Positions 32,738-42,534 of a DNA stretch of 64,000 nucleotides are shown here, in pieces. Made by a program: the position numbers and the translations under genes. A model generated the notes under the pieces. It worked only from the letters and a program-made list of their open reading frames with translations, did not search any database and was not told where the DNA came from. Positions within the stretch are counted from its first letter, which is position 1; every line of letters starts with the position of its first letter. The stretch is from Ketogulonicigenium robustum (GTDB lineage Bacteria; Pseudomonadota; Alphaproteobacteria; Rhodobacterales; Rhodobacteraceae), in NCBI RefSeq assembly GCF_002117445.1, contig NZ_CP019937.1:869501-933500 (forward strand), given 5' to 3'.

Positions 32738-33880
32738 ATGGATCCGGTCCAATTATCGCAGATCACCAGTGAAATGGAAAACTTCCTTGGTGAATTCAGT
32801 GGCTTTGCAGCCGAAGTGAAACAACGACTTGAACAACAGGAAACCCGCATGACCCGTCTTGACCGCAAAGCCGCCGCCCACCGTCCCGTGCTGTCCCGCG
32901 CCGCCGATCTGGACGCCCCGCACCAAAAGGCGTTCGACGCCTACCTGCGCTCGGGCGACGACGATGGCCTGCGCAATCTGGAACTGGAAGGCAAGGCGAT
33001 GAACACCGCCGTCGCGGCGGATGGCGGCTACCTCGTCTCACCCGAAACGGCGCTGACCATCCAGAATGTGCTGGGCGCTACCGCCTCCATCCGCGCCATC
33101 TCCAGCGTGGTGAATGTCGATGCCGCCAGCTACGACGTGCTGGTCGACCGCACCGAACCGGGCGCGGGCTGGGCGTCTGAAACTGGCACGGTCGCTGAAT
33201 CCGGCACCCCCGTCATCGAGCGCGTCTCGATCCCGCTGCACGAATTGGCCGCGTTGCCCAAGGTCTCGCAGCGCTTGCTGGATGATAGCGCATTCGATCT
33301 GGAAGACTGGCTGGCCAACCGCATCGCGCAGAAATTCGCGCGGGCCGAAGCCGCCGCCTTCATCAACGGCGATGGCGTCGACAAGCCCAAGGGCTTCCTG
33401 ACCGGCACCAAAGTCGCGAACACCGCGTGGGCATGGGGCAACCTCGGCTACATTGCAACCGGCGCGACCGATACGCTGCCTGCGGATTCCATCGTCGATC
33501 TGGTCTATGCCTTGGGCGCCGAATACCGCGCGGGCGCCAGCTTCGTGATGAATTCGAAAACCACCGGCGTGCTGCGCAAACTGAAGGATGCGGACGGCCG
33601 CTTCCTGTGGTCGGACGGCCTTGCAGCGGGTGAACCCGCGCGCCTGATGGGCTACCCCGTCCTGATCGCCGAAGACATGCCCGACATCGCCGCCAATGCC
33701 TATGCGGTCGCCTTTGGTAACTTCCAGTCCGGCTACACCATCGCCGAACGCGCCGACCTGCGCGTCTTGCGCGACCCGTTCTCGGCCAAGCCGCACGTGT
33801 TGTTCTACGCGACCAAACGCGTCGGCGGCGCGGTCACCGATTTCGCCGCGATCAAGCTGCTGAAATTCGCCGCGTCCTAA
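32738..33880 (+). CDS. g5: GTA g5, major capsid protein
   Basis: HK97-fold capsid subunit, 380 residues. The first ~100 residues form a coiled-coil scaffolding (delta) domain removed by g4; the mature capsid starts around ELEGKAMNTAVAADGGYLVSPE. Typical later segments are WASETGTVAESGTPVIERVSIPLHELAALPKVSQRLLDDSA and FGNFQSGYTIAERADLRVLRDPFSAKPHVLFYATKRVGG. AGAGGAG ribosome site. Confidence 0.97.
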   Translation: MDPVQLSQITSEMENFLGEFSGFAAEVKQRLEQQETRMTRLDRKAAAHRPVLSRAADLDAPHQKAFDAYLRSGDDDGLRNLELEGKAMNTAVAADGGYLVSPETALTIQNVLGATASIRAISSVVNVDAASYDVLVDRTEPGAGWASETGTVAESGTPVIERVSIPLHELAALPKVSQRLLDDSAFDLEDWLANRIAQKFARAEAAAFINGDGVDKPKGFLTGTKVANTAWAWGNLGYIATGATDTLPADSIVDLVYALGAEYRAGASFVMNSKTTGVLRKLKDADGRFLWSDGLAAGEPARLMGYPVLIAEDMPDIAANAYAVAFGNFQSGYTIAERADLRVLRDPFSAKPHVLFYATKRVGGAVTDFAAIKLLKFAAS

Positions 33881-33950
33881 GGCGCGATGCGATCCGGCGG
33901 GGCGTGTCCCCCGCCACTTTCCCAGATTTTGACAAAAGGGCAGCGCCGCG

Positions 33951-34493
33951 ATGATGCTGGTTGAGGAAACGACGGTGGCAGATGCCGCCCTGCCGGTAGC
34001 GGCGCTGGGCGACTTTCTGCGCCTGGGTACGGGTTTTGACACCGATAACATGCAAGAGGGCCTGCTGCGTGCCTTCCTGCGCGCGGCCCTGGCCGCAGTC
34101 GAAGGGCGCATCGGCAAAATCCTGATCGCCCGCACCTTCCGCGAGGATCTGGCCCCGCCTGCCGCGCTGTCGGCCCTGCCGCTGCGCGAGGTCATCGCGG
34201 TCACCGCCAATGGCGCACCCGTCGATTGGCAGGTGCAGCAGGGCCTGCGCCCGCGCGTCACACTGCGCGGCTGGCAGACGGACCAGCAGCTGAGCGTGCG
34301 CTATATCGCAGGCATGGCCGCCGATTGGGAAACCTTGCCCGCCGACATCCAACAAGCCGTGCTGATGCTGGCCGCGCATTACTACGAATACCGCGAAGAC
34401 CCCGACCTCGACGGCGCGTGCATGCCCTTCGGCGTCTCGGCCCTGACCGAGCGCTACCGTACGGTGCGCCTTGGCTTTGGGGGCGCACAATGA
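33951..34493 (+). CDS. g6: GTA g6, head-tail connector (adaptor)
   Basis: A 180-residue connector of the gp6-like family attaching to the portal. Contains LRAFLRAALAAVEGRIGKILIARTFRE and WETLPADIQQAVLMLAAHYYEYRED, the usual core of such adaptors. Its TGA overlaps the next gene's ATG. Starts ATG 33951 or the next codon. Confidence 0.9.
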   Translation: MMLVEETTVADAALPVAALGDFLRLGTGFDTDNMQEGLLRAFLRAALAAVEGRIGKILIARTFREDLAPPAALSALPLREVIAVTANGAPVDWQVQQGLRPRVTLRGWQTDQQLSVRYIAGMAADWETLPADIQQAVLMLAAHYYEYREDPDLDGACMPFGVSALTERYRTVRLGFGGAQ

Positions 34494-34822
34494 CCCGCTT
34501 GCGCCTGAACCGCGCCCTCATCCTGCAACGCCCCGAGCGCGACAGCGACGGGGCAGGCGGCTACACCGAAGGGTGGCAGACGCTGGGCACCTTGTGGGCC
34601 GCGATCACCCCCGCAACAGGGCGCGAGGCTGCCGCCTTCGGTGCCGCCTTGGCCCGCGTGCCCGTGCGCATCACCCTGCGCGCCGCCTCCATAGGCGACC
34701 CGCGCCGCCCGGTCGCAGGCCACCGCTTCCGCGAAGGGGCGCGCAGCTACCTGATCTTGGCGGTGCAAGACAGCCCCCAGCGCCGCCTGACCTGCATCGC
34801 CGAAGAGGAACTGGTCCGATGA
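34490..34822 (+). CDS. g7: GTA g7, head closure (stopper) protein
   Basis: A 110-residue head-tail joining protein (LILQRPERDSDGAGGYTEGWQTLGTLWAAI is the family's opening). Sits between connector and tail terminator, coupled to both by ATGA overlaps. In RcGTA particles this gene makes the stopper ring. Confidence 0.9.
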   Translation: MTRLRLNRALILQRPERDSDGAGGYTEGWQTLGTLWAAITPATGREAAAFGAALARVPVRITLRAASIGDPRRPVAGHRFREGARSYLILAVQDSPQRRLTCIAEEELVR

Positions 34823-35208
34823 GCTATACCCTCAGCCTTGCGCTGCAACAGGCCCTTTTCACCCGCCTGACCACCACCGACGGCCTGTCGCTGCCCGTGC
34901 ACGACGCGCTGCCCAGCGGCACCGTGCCCCCCCTTTACATCGCCATCGGCCCCGAGGACGTCGAAAGCCTCGCCACCCCCGATGGGCCGATCACCCTGCA
35001 TCAGGTCAAAATCAGCGTCATCGCCACCGGCGGCGGCTTCGGCACCGCCAAGGGCATCGCCGCGCAAATCATCACCGCCCTGACCGCGCCGTTGGAATTG
35101 CCCGCAGGCCACGCCAGCGCCCCGCTGTTTCAAGCCGCCACCGCCAAATCCACCACCGGTGCCGACCGCCGCATCGACCTGACCTTCCGCATCCGCCTCG
35201 AACCTTGA
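34819..35208 (+). CDS. g8: GTA g8, tail terminator (DUF3168)
   Basis: 129 residues with the DUF3168 pattern: LQQALFTRLT, GTVPPLYIAIGPEDVESLAT, HQVKISVIATGGGFGTAKGIAAQIITAL, and C-terminal DRRIDLTFRIRLE. Forms the hexameric ring capping the tail tube. ATGA overlap with g7. Confidence 0.91.
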   Translation: MSYTLSLALQQALFTRLTTTDGLSLPVHDALPSGTVPPLYIAIGPEDVESLATPDGPITLHQVKISVIATGGGFGTAKGIAAQIITALTAPLELPAGHASAPLFQAATAKSTTGADRRIDLTFRIRLEP

Positions 35209-35219
35209 AAGGGACTGAA

Positions 35220-35636
35220 ATGACCGCACAAAACGGCAAGGATCTGTTGATCAAAATCGACATGACGGGCGATGGCCTGTTTGAAACCGTGGCCGGCCTG
35301 CGCGCCTCGCGCATCAGCTTCAACGCCGAAACGGTCGATGTCACCAGCCTCGAAAGCCAAGGCGGCTGGCGCGAGCTGCTGGCTGGCGCGGGCGTCCGCT
35401 CGGCTGCCGTCTCGGGCTCGGGCGTGTTCCGCGACGCTGACACCGACGAACGCATGCGCGCGCTGTTCTTCGCGGGCGATGTGCCGACCTTCCGCATCAT
35501 TATCCCGCACTTCGGTGCCATCAGCGGCCGCTTCCAGATCACCGCGCTGGAATACGCGGGCAGCTACAACGGCGAGGCCACCTACGAAGTCTCGCTCGCC
35601 TCGGCAGGGTCCCTCAGCTTCGAGGCCGAAGTATGA
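35220..35636 (+). CDS. g9: GTA g9, major tail tube protein
   Basis: 138 residues, ATG 35220 (MTAQNGKDLLIKIDMTGDG) with AAAGGGA upstream. Contains GLRASRISFNAETVDVTSLESQGGWRELLAGAGVRSAAVSGSGVF, typical of TP901-1/siphophage tail tubes. Its stop overlaps the g10 start (ATGA). Confidence 0.95.
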   Translation: MTAQNGKDLLIKIDMTGDGLFETVAGLRASRISFNAETVDVTSLESQGGWRELLAGAGVRSAAVSGSGVFRDADTDERMRALFFAGDVPTFRIIIPHFGAISGRFQITALEYAGSYNGEATYEVSLASAGSLSFEAEV

Positions 35637-35962
35637 ACCCCGCAAACCCCCACGCGGGCGAGGTGATCATCCCCATCGACGGCGTGCCCCATGTGGGCCG
35701 CCTGACGCTGGGCGCGCTGGCCATGCTGGAAGCCGAGCTGAACACAGGCACCCTGACCGACCTTGTCGCGCGGTTCGAAGGCGGGGCCGTCAAATCCGCC
35801 GATGTCATGGCGCTGGTCGTCGCAGGCCTGCGCGGCGGCGGCTGGACGGGCACCGCCGCAACCTTGCTGGCCGCCGACATCGCGGGCGGCCCGCTAGGCG
35901 CGGCGCGTATCGCAGGCCAACTGCTGGCGCGCGCGTTTTCCACATCCGACGGGGCACAGTGA
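35633..35962 (+). CDS. g10: GTA g10, tail assembly protein
   Basis: 109 residues, gene transfer agent family (GTA_gp10/DUF3356-type): GEVIIPIDGVPHVGRLTLGALAMLEAELNTGTL. By position between tube and tape measure it is the first tail assembly chaperone. TGATG overlap with g10.1. Confidence 0.9.
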   Translation: MNPANPHAGEVIIPIDGVPHVGRLTLGALAMLEAELNTGTLTDLVARFEGGAVKSADVMALVVAGLRGGGWTGTAATLLAADIAGGPLGAARIAGQLLARAFSTSDGAQ

Positions 35963-36162
35963 TGGACTGGCCGGGCCTTCTGCGGCTGGGCTTGCAGCGC
36001 CTGCACCTGCGCCCGGCCGAATTCTGGGCGCTGACCCCGATCGAACTGATGCTGATGCTCGGCCTTGCGGGCGCAGCCGCACCCATGGCGCGCGCCCGCC
36101 TGGCCGAACTCGCCCGCGCCTATCCCGACACCCGCCCCCCACACGAGGCCCCCGATGAGTGA
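35962..36162 (+). CDS. g10.1: GTA g10.1, phage tail assembly chaperone
   Basis: 66 residues, MDWPGLLRLGLQRLHLRPAEFW then LTPIELMLMLG, the TIGR02216-type tail chaperone. Small and easily missed; overlaps g10 by 1 nt and g11 by 8 nt. Confidence 0.88.
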   Translation: MDWPGLLRLGLQRLHLRPAEFWALTPIELMLMLGLAGAAAPMARARLAELARAYPDTRPPHEAPDE

Positions 36163-36772
36163 CCTGACACCCACCACCGCCGAGCTGCAGCAACTGCACA
36201 GCATGACCCAGGCCCTGAACGCGGGCCTGCGCGACATGCGCGGCACCATGGCAAACACCAACCGCGAGGTCGCAGGCCTAGAACGCGGCCTGTCCAGCGG
36301 GCTGCGCAAGGCGTTCGACGGGCTGATCTTCGATGGTGACCGGCTGGGCTCGGTGCTGGGCACCATCAGCACCAGCATCCAAAACGCCGTCTACAGCGCA
36401 GCGGTCAAACCCGTGACCAACCACCTGACCGATTACCTGATCAACGGCCTGCATGGCGCAACCCCCTTCGCCAACGGTGGCGCTTTCACTCAAGGGCGCG
36501 TCATGCCGTTCGCCAAAGGCGGCGTCGTCACCGCGCCCACAACCTTCCCCATGCGCGGCGGCACCGGCCTGATGGGCGAGGCTGGCCCCGAAGCCATCAT
36601 GCCCCTGACACGCGGTGCCGACGGCCGCCTTGGCGTCGCCACACAGGGCGGGGCAGGCGTCAACCTGACGATGAACATCCAAACCCCCGACGCAACCGCG
36701 TTCCAGCGCTCGCAAAGCCAGATCGGCGCGCAGATCTCGCGCCTCGTCGCGCGCGGCCAACGCAACCGATAG
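36155..36772 (+). CDS. g11: GTA g11, tail tape measure protein
   Basis: 205 residues, short as in all RcGTA-type agents, matching their short tail. ATG 36155 (MSDLTPTTAELQQLHSMTQ). N-terminal coiled coil, then the conserved ANGGAFTQGRVMPFAKGGVVTAPTTFPM and GLMGEAGPEAIMPLTRGADGRLGV segment found in many lambda-type tape measures. Confidence 0.94.
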   Translation: MSDLTPTTAELQQLHSMTQALNAGLRDMRGTMANTNREVAGLERGLSSGLRKAFDGLIFDGDRLGSVLGTISTSIQNAVYSAAVKPVTNHLTDYLINGLHGATPFANGGAFTQGRVMPFAKGGVVTAPTTFPMRGGTGLMGEAGPEAIMPLTRGADGRLGVATQGGAGVNLTMNIQTPDATAFQRSQSQIGAQISRLVARGQRNR

Positions 36773-36780
36773 GACACTCC

Positions 36781-37413
36781 ATGGCCTTCCACGACATCCG
36801 CTTCCCCGCCGCCATCAGCTTTGAATCGCTGGGCGGCCCCGTGCGCCGCACCGAAATCGTCACGCTCGCGAATGGGTACGAGGAACGCAACACCGCCTGG
36901 GCCCACTCGCGCCGCCGCTATGACGCGGGCGTCGGGCTGCGCTCGCTCGACGACGTCGCCGCCCTGATGGCCTTCTTCGAGGCGCGCGGCGGCCAACTGC
37001 ACGCCTTCCGCTGGAAAGACTGGTCGGATTTCAAATCCTGCCTTCCCTCCGAAACAACCGGCCCGACCGATCAAACCCTTGGCTACGGCGATGGCACCAC
37101 AACCACGTGGCCGCTGATCAAACGCTATGTCTCAGGCGATTTCGCATACGCGCGGCCCATCACCAAACCCGTGGCCCATACCGTCACGGTCGCGGTGGCC
37201 GCCCAACCGCTGGACGCAGGGCACGACTACACCCTGAACCCCGATACCGGCACCATCACCTTCACCGCCGCCCCCGCCATCGGGGCCGAAATCACCGCAG
37301 GCTACGAATTCGACGTGCCCGTCCGATTTGAGAGCGACGCGATCCAAATGTCGGTCTCGTCCTTCCGCGCGGGCCAAATCCCCTCCGTCCCGCTGATCGA
37401 GGTGCGCCTATGA
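36781..37413 (+). CDS. g12: GTA g12, distal tail protein (DUF2460)
   Basis: 210 residues: FHDIRFPAAISFESLGGPVRRTEIV, then LMAFFEARGGQLHAFRWKDWSDFKSC, and C-terminal VRFESDAIQMSVSSFRAGQIPSVPLIEVRL. This is the DUF2460 family, forming the distal tail ring under the baseplate. ATGA overlap with g13. Confidence 0.94.
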   Translation: MAFHDIRFPAAISFESLGGPVRRTEIVTLANGYEERNTAWAHSRRRYDAGVGLRSLDDVAALMAFFEARGGQLHAFRWKDWSDFKSCLPSETTGPTDQTLGYGDGTTTTWPLIKRYVSGDFAYARPITKPVAHTVTVAVAAQPLDAGHDYTLNPDTGTITFTAAPAIGAEITAGYEFDVPVRFESDAIQMSVSSFRAGQIPSVPLIEVRL

Positions 37414-38255
37414 CTGACCTGTCCACCACCCGCTGCACCGCGTGGGCCATCACCCGCGCCGATGGAACCACGCTGGGCTTCACCGACCACGACGCCGACC
37501 TGACCTTCGCGGGGCTCACCTTCCGCGCCGCCAGCGGCATGACGGCCAGCACGCTGGCGCAGGGCAGCGGCCTCTCGGTCGATAACGCCGAAGGCTTCGG
37601 CACCCTGACCGCCGACGCCATGCGCGAGGCCGACATTCGCGCAGGCCATTTCGACGGGGCCGACGTGAAAATCTGGCAGGTCAACTGGCAGGCCCCCGCC
37701 GTCCGCCAGCAAATCTTCCACGGCACCTTGGGCGAAATCACGCTGGAAGGCGGCGCATGGCGTGCTGAACTGCGCGGCGCGGCCGAGGCTCTCTCGCGGC
37801 CGCTCGGCCGCAGCTATCAACGCGGCTGCGCGGCGGTGCTGGGCGATGCGGCCTGCGGGTTTGACCTCTCAACCCCCGGCTTCACCGCCGATACAACCCT
37901 GCGCAGCGCCACCGAAACGCGCCTCACCCTCCCCGCGATCGACGCCGCCCCGCGCTGGTTCGAACGGGGGCAGGTGCAAATCCTCTCGGGCGCCGCCGCA
38001 GGGCTGACGGCCACCATCAAAACCGACGAGGCCGCAGGCGACACCCGCATCCTCACCCTCTGGTCGCCGCTGGCCATCACCCCCGAGCCGGACGCCCAAA
38101 TCCGCCTGCTGCCGGGGTGCGACAAACGCATGGCCACCTGCCGCGCTAAATTCGGCAACCTGCCAAACTACCGCGGCTTCCCCCACATCCCCGGCGAGGA
38201 TTGGCTGCGTGCCATCCCCAAATCCGGCGCATCCGGTGAAAGCCTGTTCCAATGA
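37410..38255 (+). CDS. g13: GTA g13, baseplate hub (DUF2163), likely Fe-S protein
   Basis: 281 residues of the DUF2163 family. The N-terminal half resembles the hub fold (TLGFTDHDADLTFAGLTFRAASG). Conserved cysteines occur in RGCAAVLGDAACGFD and LLPGCDKRMATCRAKFGN; in the RcGTA particle structure the hub holds an iron-sulfur cluster and these are its likely ligands. ATGA overlaps on both sides. Confidence 0.93.
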   Translation: MTDLSTTRCTAWAITRADGTTLGFTDHDADLTFAGLTFRAASGMTASTLAQGSGLSVDNAEGFGTLTADAMREADIRAGHFDGADVKIWQVNWQAPAVRQQIFHGTLGEITLEGGAWRAELRGAAEALSRPLGRSYQRGCAAVLGDAACGFDLSTPGFTADTTLRSATETRLTLPAIDAAPRWFERGQVQILSGAAAGLTATIKTDEAAGDTRILTLWSPLAITPEPDAQIRLLPGCDKRMATCRAKFGNLPNYRGFPHIPGEDWLRAIPKSGASGESLFQ

Positions 38256-38677
38256 CAAACCCGATCCCCGCTGCCCGCCGCTGGCTCGGCACCCCCTTCG
38301 TCCCGCGCGCCAGCTGCCGCGGGGCGGGGGCCGATTGCTTGGGGCTGATCCGCGGCCTCTGGCGCGACCTACACGGGGCTGAGCCATGGCCCATCCCCGC
38401 CTATGGCCCCGATTGGCCTCGCGCGCTGGGCGATAATGCGCTGCAAATAGCCCTGCAAAAACACCTGCCTAGCCTCGCCGCGCCGCGCACGGGGGCGGTG
38501 CTGCTGTTTCGGCTGCGGGCAGGGCAGACGCCTGCCCACCTCGGCCTGTGCACCGGTACGCATTTCATCCACGCCCACCACACCAGCGGCACTATCGAAA
38601 GCCCGCTGTCGACCCCGTGGCGGCACCGTATCGCCGGTGCCTTCGCCCTGATCCCAAAACCCCAGCAGGAGGCCTGA
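38252..38677 (+). CDS. g14: GTA g14, NlpC/P60-type cell-wall peptidase
   Basis: 141 residues; Cys nucleophile in GAGADCLGLIRG, then catalytic His in TPAHLGLCTG and further His in FIHAHHTSG. A tail-tip peptidase that cleaves peptidoglycan cross-links during DNA delivery. Coupled to g13. Confidence 0.94.
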   Translation: MTNPIPAARRWLGTPFVPRASCRGAGADCLGLIRGLWRDLHGAEPWPIPAYGPDWPRALGDNALQIALQKHLPSLAAPRTGAVLLFRLRAGQTPAHLGLCTGTHFIHAHHTSGTIESPLSTPWRHRIAGAFALIPKPQQEA

Positions 38678-38679
38678 CC

Positions 38680-41600
38680 ATGGCAACTCTCGTTCTTTCG
38701 GCCGTCGGGGCCGCCGCAGGCAGCACAATCGGCGGCGGCGCGCTGGGCCTGTCGTCCATGGTCATCGGTCGCGCCGTCGGTGCCGTCGCAGGCCGCATGA
38801 TCGATCAACGCCTGCTGGGCGGCAGCGCCGATCCCGTCGAAACCGGCCGCGTCGACCGCCTGCGCATTACCGGCGCATCCGAAGGCGCGGCCATGGCCCG
38901 CATCTACGGCCGCATGCGCGTCGCGGGGCAGGTGATCTGGGCCACCAATTTCATGGAAACCAGCCAAACCACCCGCGCAGGCAAAGGCCAACCGGGCACC
39001 ACTGCCTACAGCTACACCATCAGCCTCGCCATCGCGCTGTGCGAAGGCCCGATCAACGGCATCGGCCGCATCTGGGCCGACGGGACCGAGATCGCCCCCT
39101 CCAGCATGACCCTGCGCCTCTACCACGGCGACGCGACCCAACAGCCCGACCCCCGCATCAGCGCGGTTGAGGGGCCAGACAACGCGCCCGCCTATCGTGG
39201 CACCGCCTATGTGTTGATCGAGGACCTCGACCTCGCCCCCTTCGGCAACCGCGTCCCCCAATTCAACTTCGAGGTGATCCGCAACGACACCACCCGCGAC
39301 GATAGCTGGGCCGGCGTCGTCCAATCCGTCGCGCTTATCCCCGGCACGGGCGAATACGCGCTGGCCACCGAACCGGTCGCGCTGCACTATTCCTATGCAC
39401 ATCAGGAAACCGTCAACGAAAACAGCCCCAGCGGCAAAAGCGACCTGATGACGTCGCTCGACCAAATGAACACCGAACTGCCGCGCGTCAAATCCGTCTC
39501 GCTGGTGGTGTCGTGGTTCGGCGACGACCTGCGGGCAGGGCACTGCACCGTGCAGCCCAAAGTCGAACAAACCCCCTTTGACGCCCCGACCCAGCCGTGG
39601 CGGGCAGGCGGCATCACACGCGCGCAGGCCGCCACGGTGCCGCGCCTGAACGACGCGCCGGTCTATGGCGGCACGCCGGGTGATACATCGGTGATCCAAT
39701 CCATCCGCGCCATCCGCGCCCGCGGGCAAGAGGTGATGTTCTACCCCTTCATCCTGATGGACCAACAGGCCGACAACACCCTGCCGAACCCGTGGACGGG
39801 GACGGAAGGCCAGCCCGCCATGCCGTGGCGCGGGCGCATTACCACAGCGCTCGCCCCCGGCCTGCCCAACAGCCCCCACGGCACCGCCGCCGCCGATGCG
39901 CAGGTCGCAGCCTTTTTCGGAACCGCCGCCCCCAGCGACTTCCGCTGGGATGGCACGCGCCTGCACTATACCGGCCCCGCCGAATGGTCGCTGCGCCGCT
40001 TCATCCTGCACTACGCCCACCTGTGCACCGCTGCGGGCGGCGTCGATAGCTTCTGCATCGGATCGGAAATGGTCGCGCTGACCCAAATCCGCGGCGCCAC
40101 CGGCTTTCCGGCGGTCGATGCCCTGTGCCAACTGGCCACCGACGTCCGCGCCATCCTCGGCCCCGACACCAAAATCAGCTATGCCGCGGATTGGAGCGAG
40201 TACCACGGCACCCAACCCGCAGGCACCAGCGACAAATACTTCCACCTCGACCCCCTCTGGGCGCACGAGGCGATCGACTTCATCGGCATCGACAACTACA
40301 TGCCGCTGTCTGACTGGCGCGACGGCACGGCCCATGCCGACGCCGCCGCAGGCGCGATCTACAACCTCGACTACCTGCGCAGCAACGTCGCCGGCGGCGA
40401 GATGTACGACTGGTTCTATGCCAGTGATGAATCGCGCGATGCACAAATTCGCACGCCTATAACAGATGGTTACGGGCAGGAATGGATGTGGCGCATGAAG
40501 GATATCCTCGGCTGGTGGTCAAACGCCCACTTCAACCGCGTTGACGGCGATGTCGGCGCGGCCAGCCCGTGGCAGCCAAGATCAAAACCCATCCGCTTCA
40601 CCGAAATCGGCTGCGCGGCTATCGACAAAGGCACCAACCAACCCAACAAATTCCTCGATCCGAAATCATCGGAATCCGCGCTGCCTTACTATTCCAACGG
40701 CCTGCGGGATGACTTCATCCAGCTGCAATACCTGCGCGCGCTGACCCAACACTATGCTGACCCCGCCAACAACCCACCATCCGACCTTTATGACGGTCCG
40801 ATGATCGAGATGGACTACGCCCACGTCTGGGCCTGGGACGCGCGCCCGTTCCCGTGGTTCCCCGCACGCCAAAACCTGTGGTCTGACGGCACAAATTACG
40901 ACCGTGGCCACTGGCTGAACGGCCGTGCGGGCGGGCGCGCGTTGCAGTCGCTGGTGGGCGAAATCTGCACAGGCGCGCAAATGGGCCCCGTCGACACCAG
41001 CGCCCTGTGGGGAACAGTCCACGGCTACGCGCTGGATCAGGTCACTACGGGCCGCGCCGCGCTGCAACCGCTCATGCTCTCGCACGGGTTCGATGCAGTG
41101 TCGAAAGACGGCACCTTCACCTTCCAAACCCGCCACGGCCGCCCCGTGCTGACCGTGTCGCCAGATGAGCTGGTGCAGACCGATCCCGACACTGCGGCCT
41201 TGATCCTGACCCGCCAACCCGAGGCCGAAATGGCGGGCCAAGTCCGCGTGTCCTTCATCGCCGCCGAGGGTGACTTCGCCACCGGCGCCGCCGACGCCGT
41301 CTTGCCCGACGCCCGCGCCGATACCGTGGCGCAAAGCGAGCTGCCCCTGCTGATGACCCGCGCCGACGCCAAAGCCGCGGCCGAGCGCTGGCTAGCGGAA
41401 TCGCGCCTTGCCCGCGAAACGGCAACCCTCGCGCTGCCCCCGTCACGCGGCTGGCTGCAGGTCGGCGACGTGCTGCGCGTGGCCGATATGGATCTGCGCA
41501 TCGACCAAATGGAACGCGGCCACCATCTGGCCGTCACCGCCACCCGCGTTTCGGACACGCTTTATCAGCGGCACGACGTGCTGGCCGACATCGAACAACC

Positions 41601-42534
41601 CGCCGCCTACGCGCCGCCCATGCCCGTCGCAGCGACATTCCTCGACCTGCCATCCGAGGACGGCGTGGCCGCCCATATCGCGCTGACATCCGCGACCTGG
41701 CCCGGCGAGGTCGTCGTCCAAAGCGCCGCCGCTGGCGCAACCCCCGCCACGGTCGCCCGCGTCGGCAGCCCCAGCGTCGTTGGCGAAACGCTGACCCCGC
41801 TGCCCGCCGCCCGTGCAGGGGTGCTCGACCGTGGCCCTGCGCTGCGCGTCAAACTCATCTCGGGCGACCTTGGCGGGGCCAGCCTTGCCGCGCTGCTGGA
41901 TGGCGCGAACCTTGCCGCGCTGGGCGATGGCGAAAGCGATGTGTGGGAAGTGTTCCAGTTCGCCGGGGCCGAGCTGGTCGGCCCGCAGGAATACGCCCTG
42001 ACTCTGCGCCTGCGCGGCCAAGGCGGCACCGATGGCATCATGCCCCCCGTCTGGCCGGTAGGCACGCGGTTCATCTTGCTGGATCAACACGTTGCATCGC
42101 TGCCCGCGCCCCCGCGCGGTGTCGCGCGCGACTGGCTGTGGGGCCCCGCACAGCGCCCGACGACCGACCGCACATGGCGCAGCGCAACACGCGCCTTTGC
42201 GGGCATCGCCTTGCGCCCCTATGCGCCGTGCCACCTGCGCAGCACGCGCAGCGGCGGTGATGTGACGCTGGGCTGGCAGCGCCGTACGCGCAGCGGCGGC
42301 GACAGTTGGGACGGCCTCGACGTGCCGCTGGCCGAGGATGCCGAAGCCTACCGCCTGCGTCTGTTGCAAGGCGGCAGCGTGCTGCGCGATGTGGTCGTGG
42401 GCAGCCCGGCCTTCACCTATACCGCCGCGATGCGGACCGCCGATGCCGCATCCGGCCCCATTACGGTCGAGGTTGCGCAACTGTCGCAGGCCTATGGTGC
42501 CGGCCCCGCGCTGGTCGTGGATCTGGCGCTGTGA
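38680..42534 (+). CDS. g15: GTA g15, megatron tail-tip protein
   Basis: 1284 residues, ATG 38680 after AGGAGG. The N-terminus is a Gly/Ala-rich hydrophobic stretch (LVLSAVGAAAGSTIGGGALGLSSMVIG) thought to enter the recipient membrane in RcGTA. A glycoside-hydrolase/TIM-barrel-like domain follows (SFCIGSEMVALTQIRG, HEAIDFIGIDNYMPLSDWRDG, FTEIGCAAIDKG), then the phage tail module (tail protein III-type) region to the end. Largest gene of the cluster; full length, no breaks. Confidence 0.95.
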   Translation: MATLVLSAVGAAAGSTIGGGALGLSSMVIGRAVGAVAGRMIDQRLLGGSADPVETGRVDRLRITGASEGAAMARIYGRMRVAGQVIWATNFMETSQTTRAGKGQPGTTAYSYTISLAIALCEGPINGIGRIWADGTEIAPSSMTLRLYHGDATQQPDPRISAVEGPDNAPAYRGTAYVLIEDLDLAPFGNRVPQFNFEVIRNDTTRDDSWAGVVQSVALIPGTGEYALATEPVALHYSYAHQETVNENSPSGKSDLMTSLDQMNTELPRVKSVSLVVSWFGDDLRAGHCTVQPKVEQTPFDAPTQPWRAGGITRAQAATVPRLNDAPVYGGTPGDTSVIQSIRAIRARGQEVMFYPFILMDQQADNTLPNPWTGTEGQPAMPWRGRITTALAPGLPNSPHGTAAADAQVAAFFGTAAPSDFRWDGTRLHYTGPAEWSLRRFILHYAHLCTAAGGVDSFCIGSEMVALTQIRGATGFPAVDALCQLATDVRAILGPDTKISYAADWSEYHGTQPAGTSDKYFHLDPLWAHEAIDFIGIDNYMPLSDWRDGTAHADAAAGAIYNLDYLRSNVAGGEMYDWFYASDESRDAQIRTPITDGYGQEWMWRMKDILGWWSNAHFNRVDGDVGAASPWQPRSKPIRFTEIGCAAIDKGTNQPNKFLDPKSSESALPYYSNGLRDDFIQLQYLRALTQHYADPANNPPSDLYDGPMIEMDYAHVWAWDARPFPWFPARQNLWSDGTNYDRGHWLNGRAGGRALQSLVGEICTGAQMGPVDTSALWGTVHGYALDQVTTGRAALQPLMLSHGFDAVSKDGTFTFQTRHGRPVLTVSPDELVQTDPDTAALILTRQPEAEMAGQVRVSFIAAEGDFATGAADAVLPDARADTVAQSELPLLMTRADAKAAAERWLAESRLARETATLALPPSRGWLQVGDVLRVADMDLRIDQMERGHHLAVTATRVSDTLYQRHDVLADIEQPAAYAPPMPVAATFLDLPSEDGVAAHIALTSATWPGEVVVQSAAAGATPATVARVGSPSVVGETLTPLPAARAGVLDRGPALRVKLISGDLGGASLAALLDGANLAALGDGESDVWEVFQFAGAELVGPQEYALTLRLRGQGGTDGIMPPVWPVGTRFILLDQHVASLPAPPRGVARDWLWGPAQRPTTDRTWRSATRAFAGIALRPYAPCHLRSTRSGGDVTLGWQRRTRSGGDSWDGLDVPLAEDAEAYRLRLLQGGSVLRDVVVGSPAFTYTAAMRTADAASGPITVEVAQLSQAYGAGPALVVDLAL

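Noticed and set aside
38401-40446. 681-codon open frame on the minus strand
   Set aside because: Antisense to GTA g14/g15, with biased composition and no motif.
29095-42534. GTA cluster as an ordinary prophage
   Set aside because: No integrase, repressor, replication or lysis genes; the exact g1-g15 order and cysE neighbour identify a gene transfer agent.
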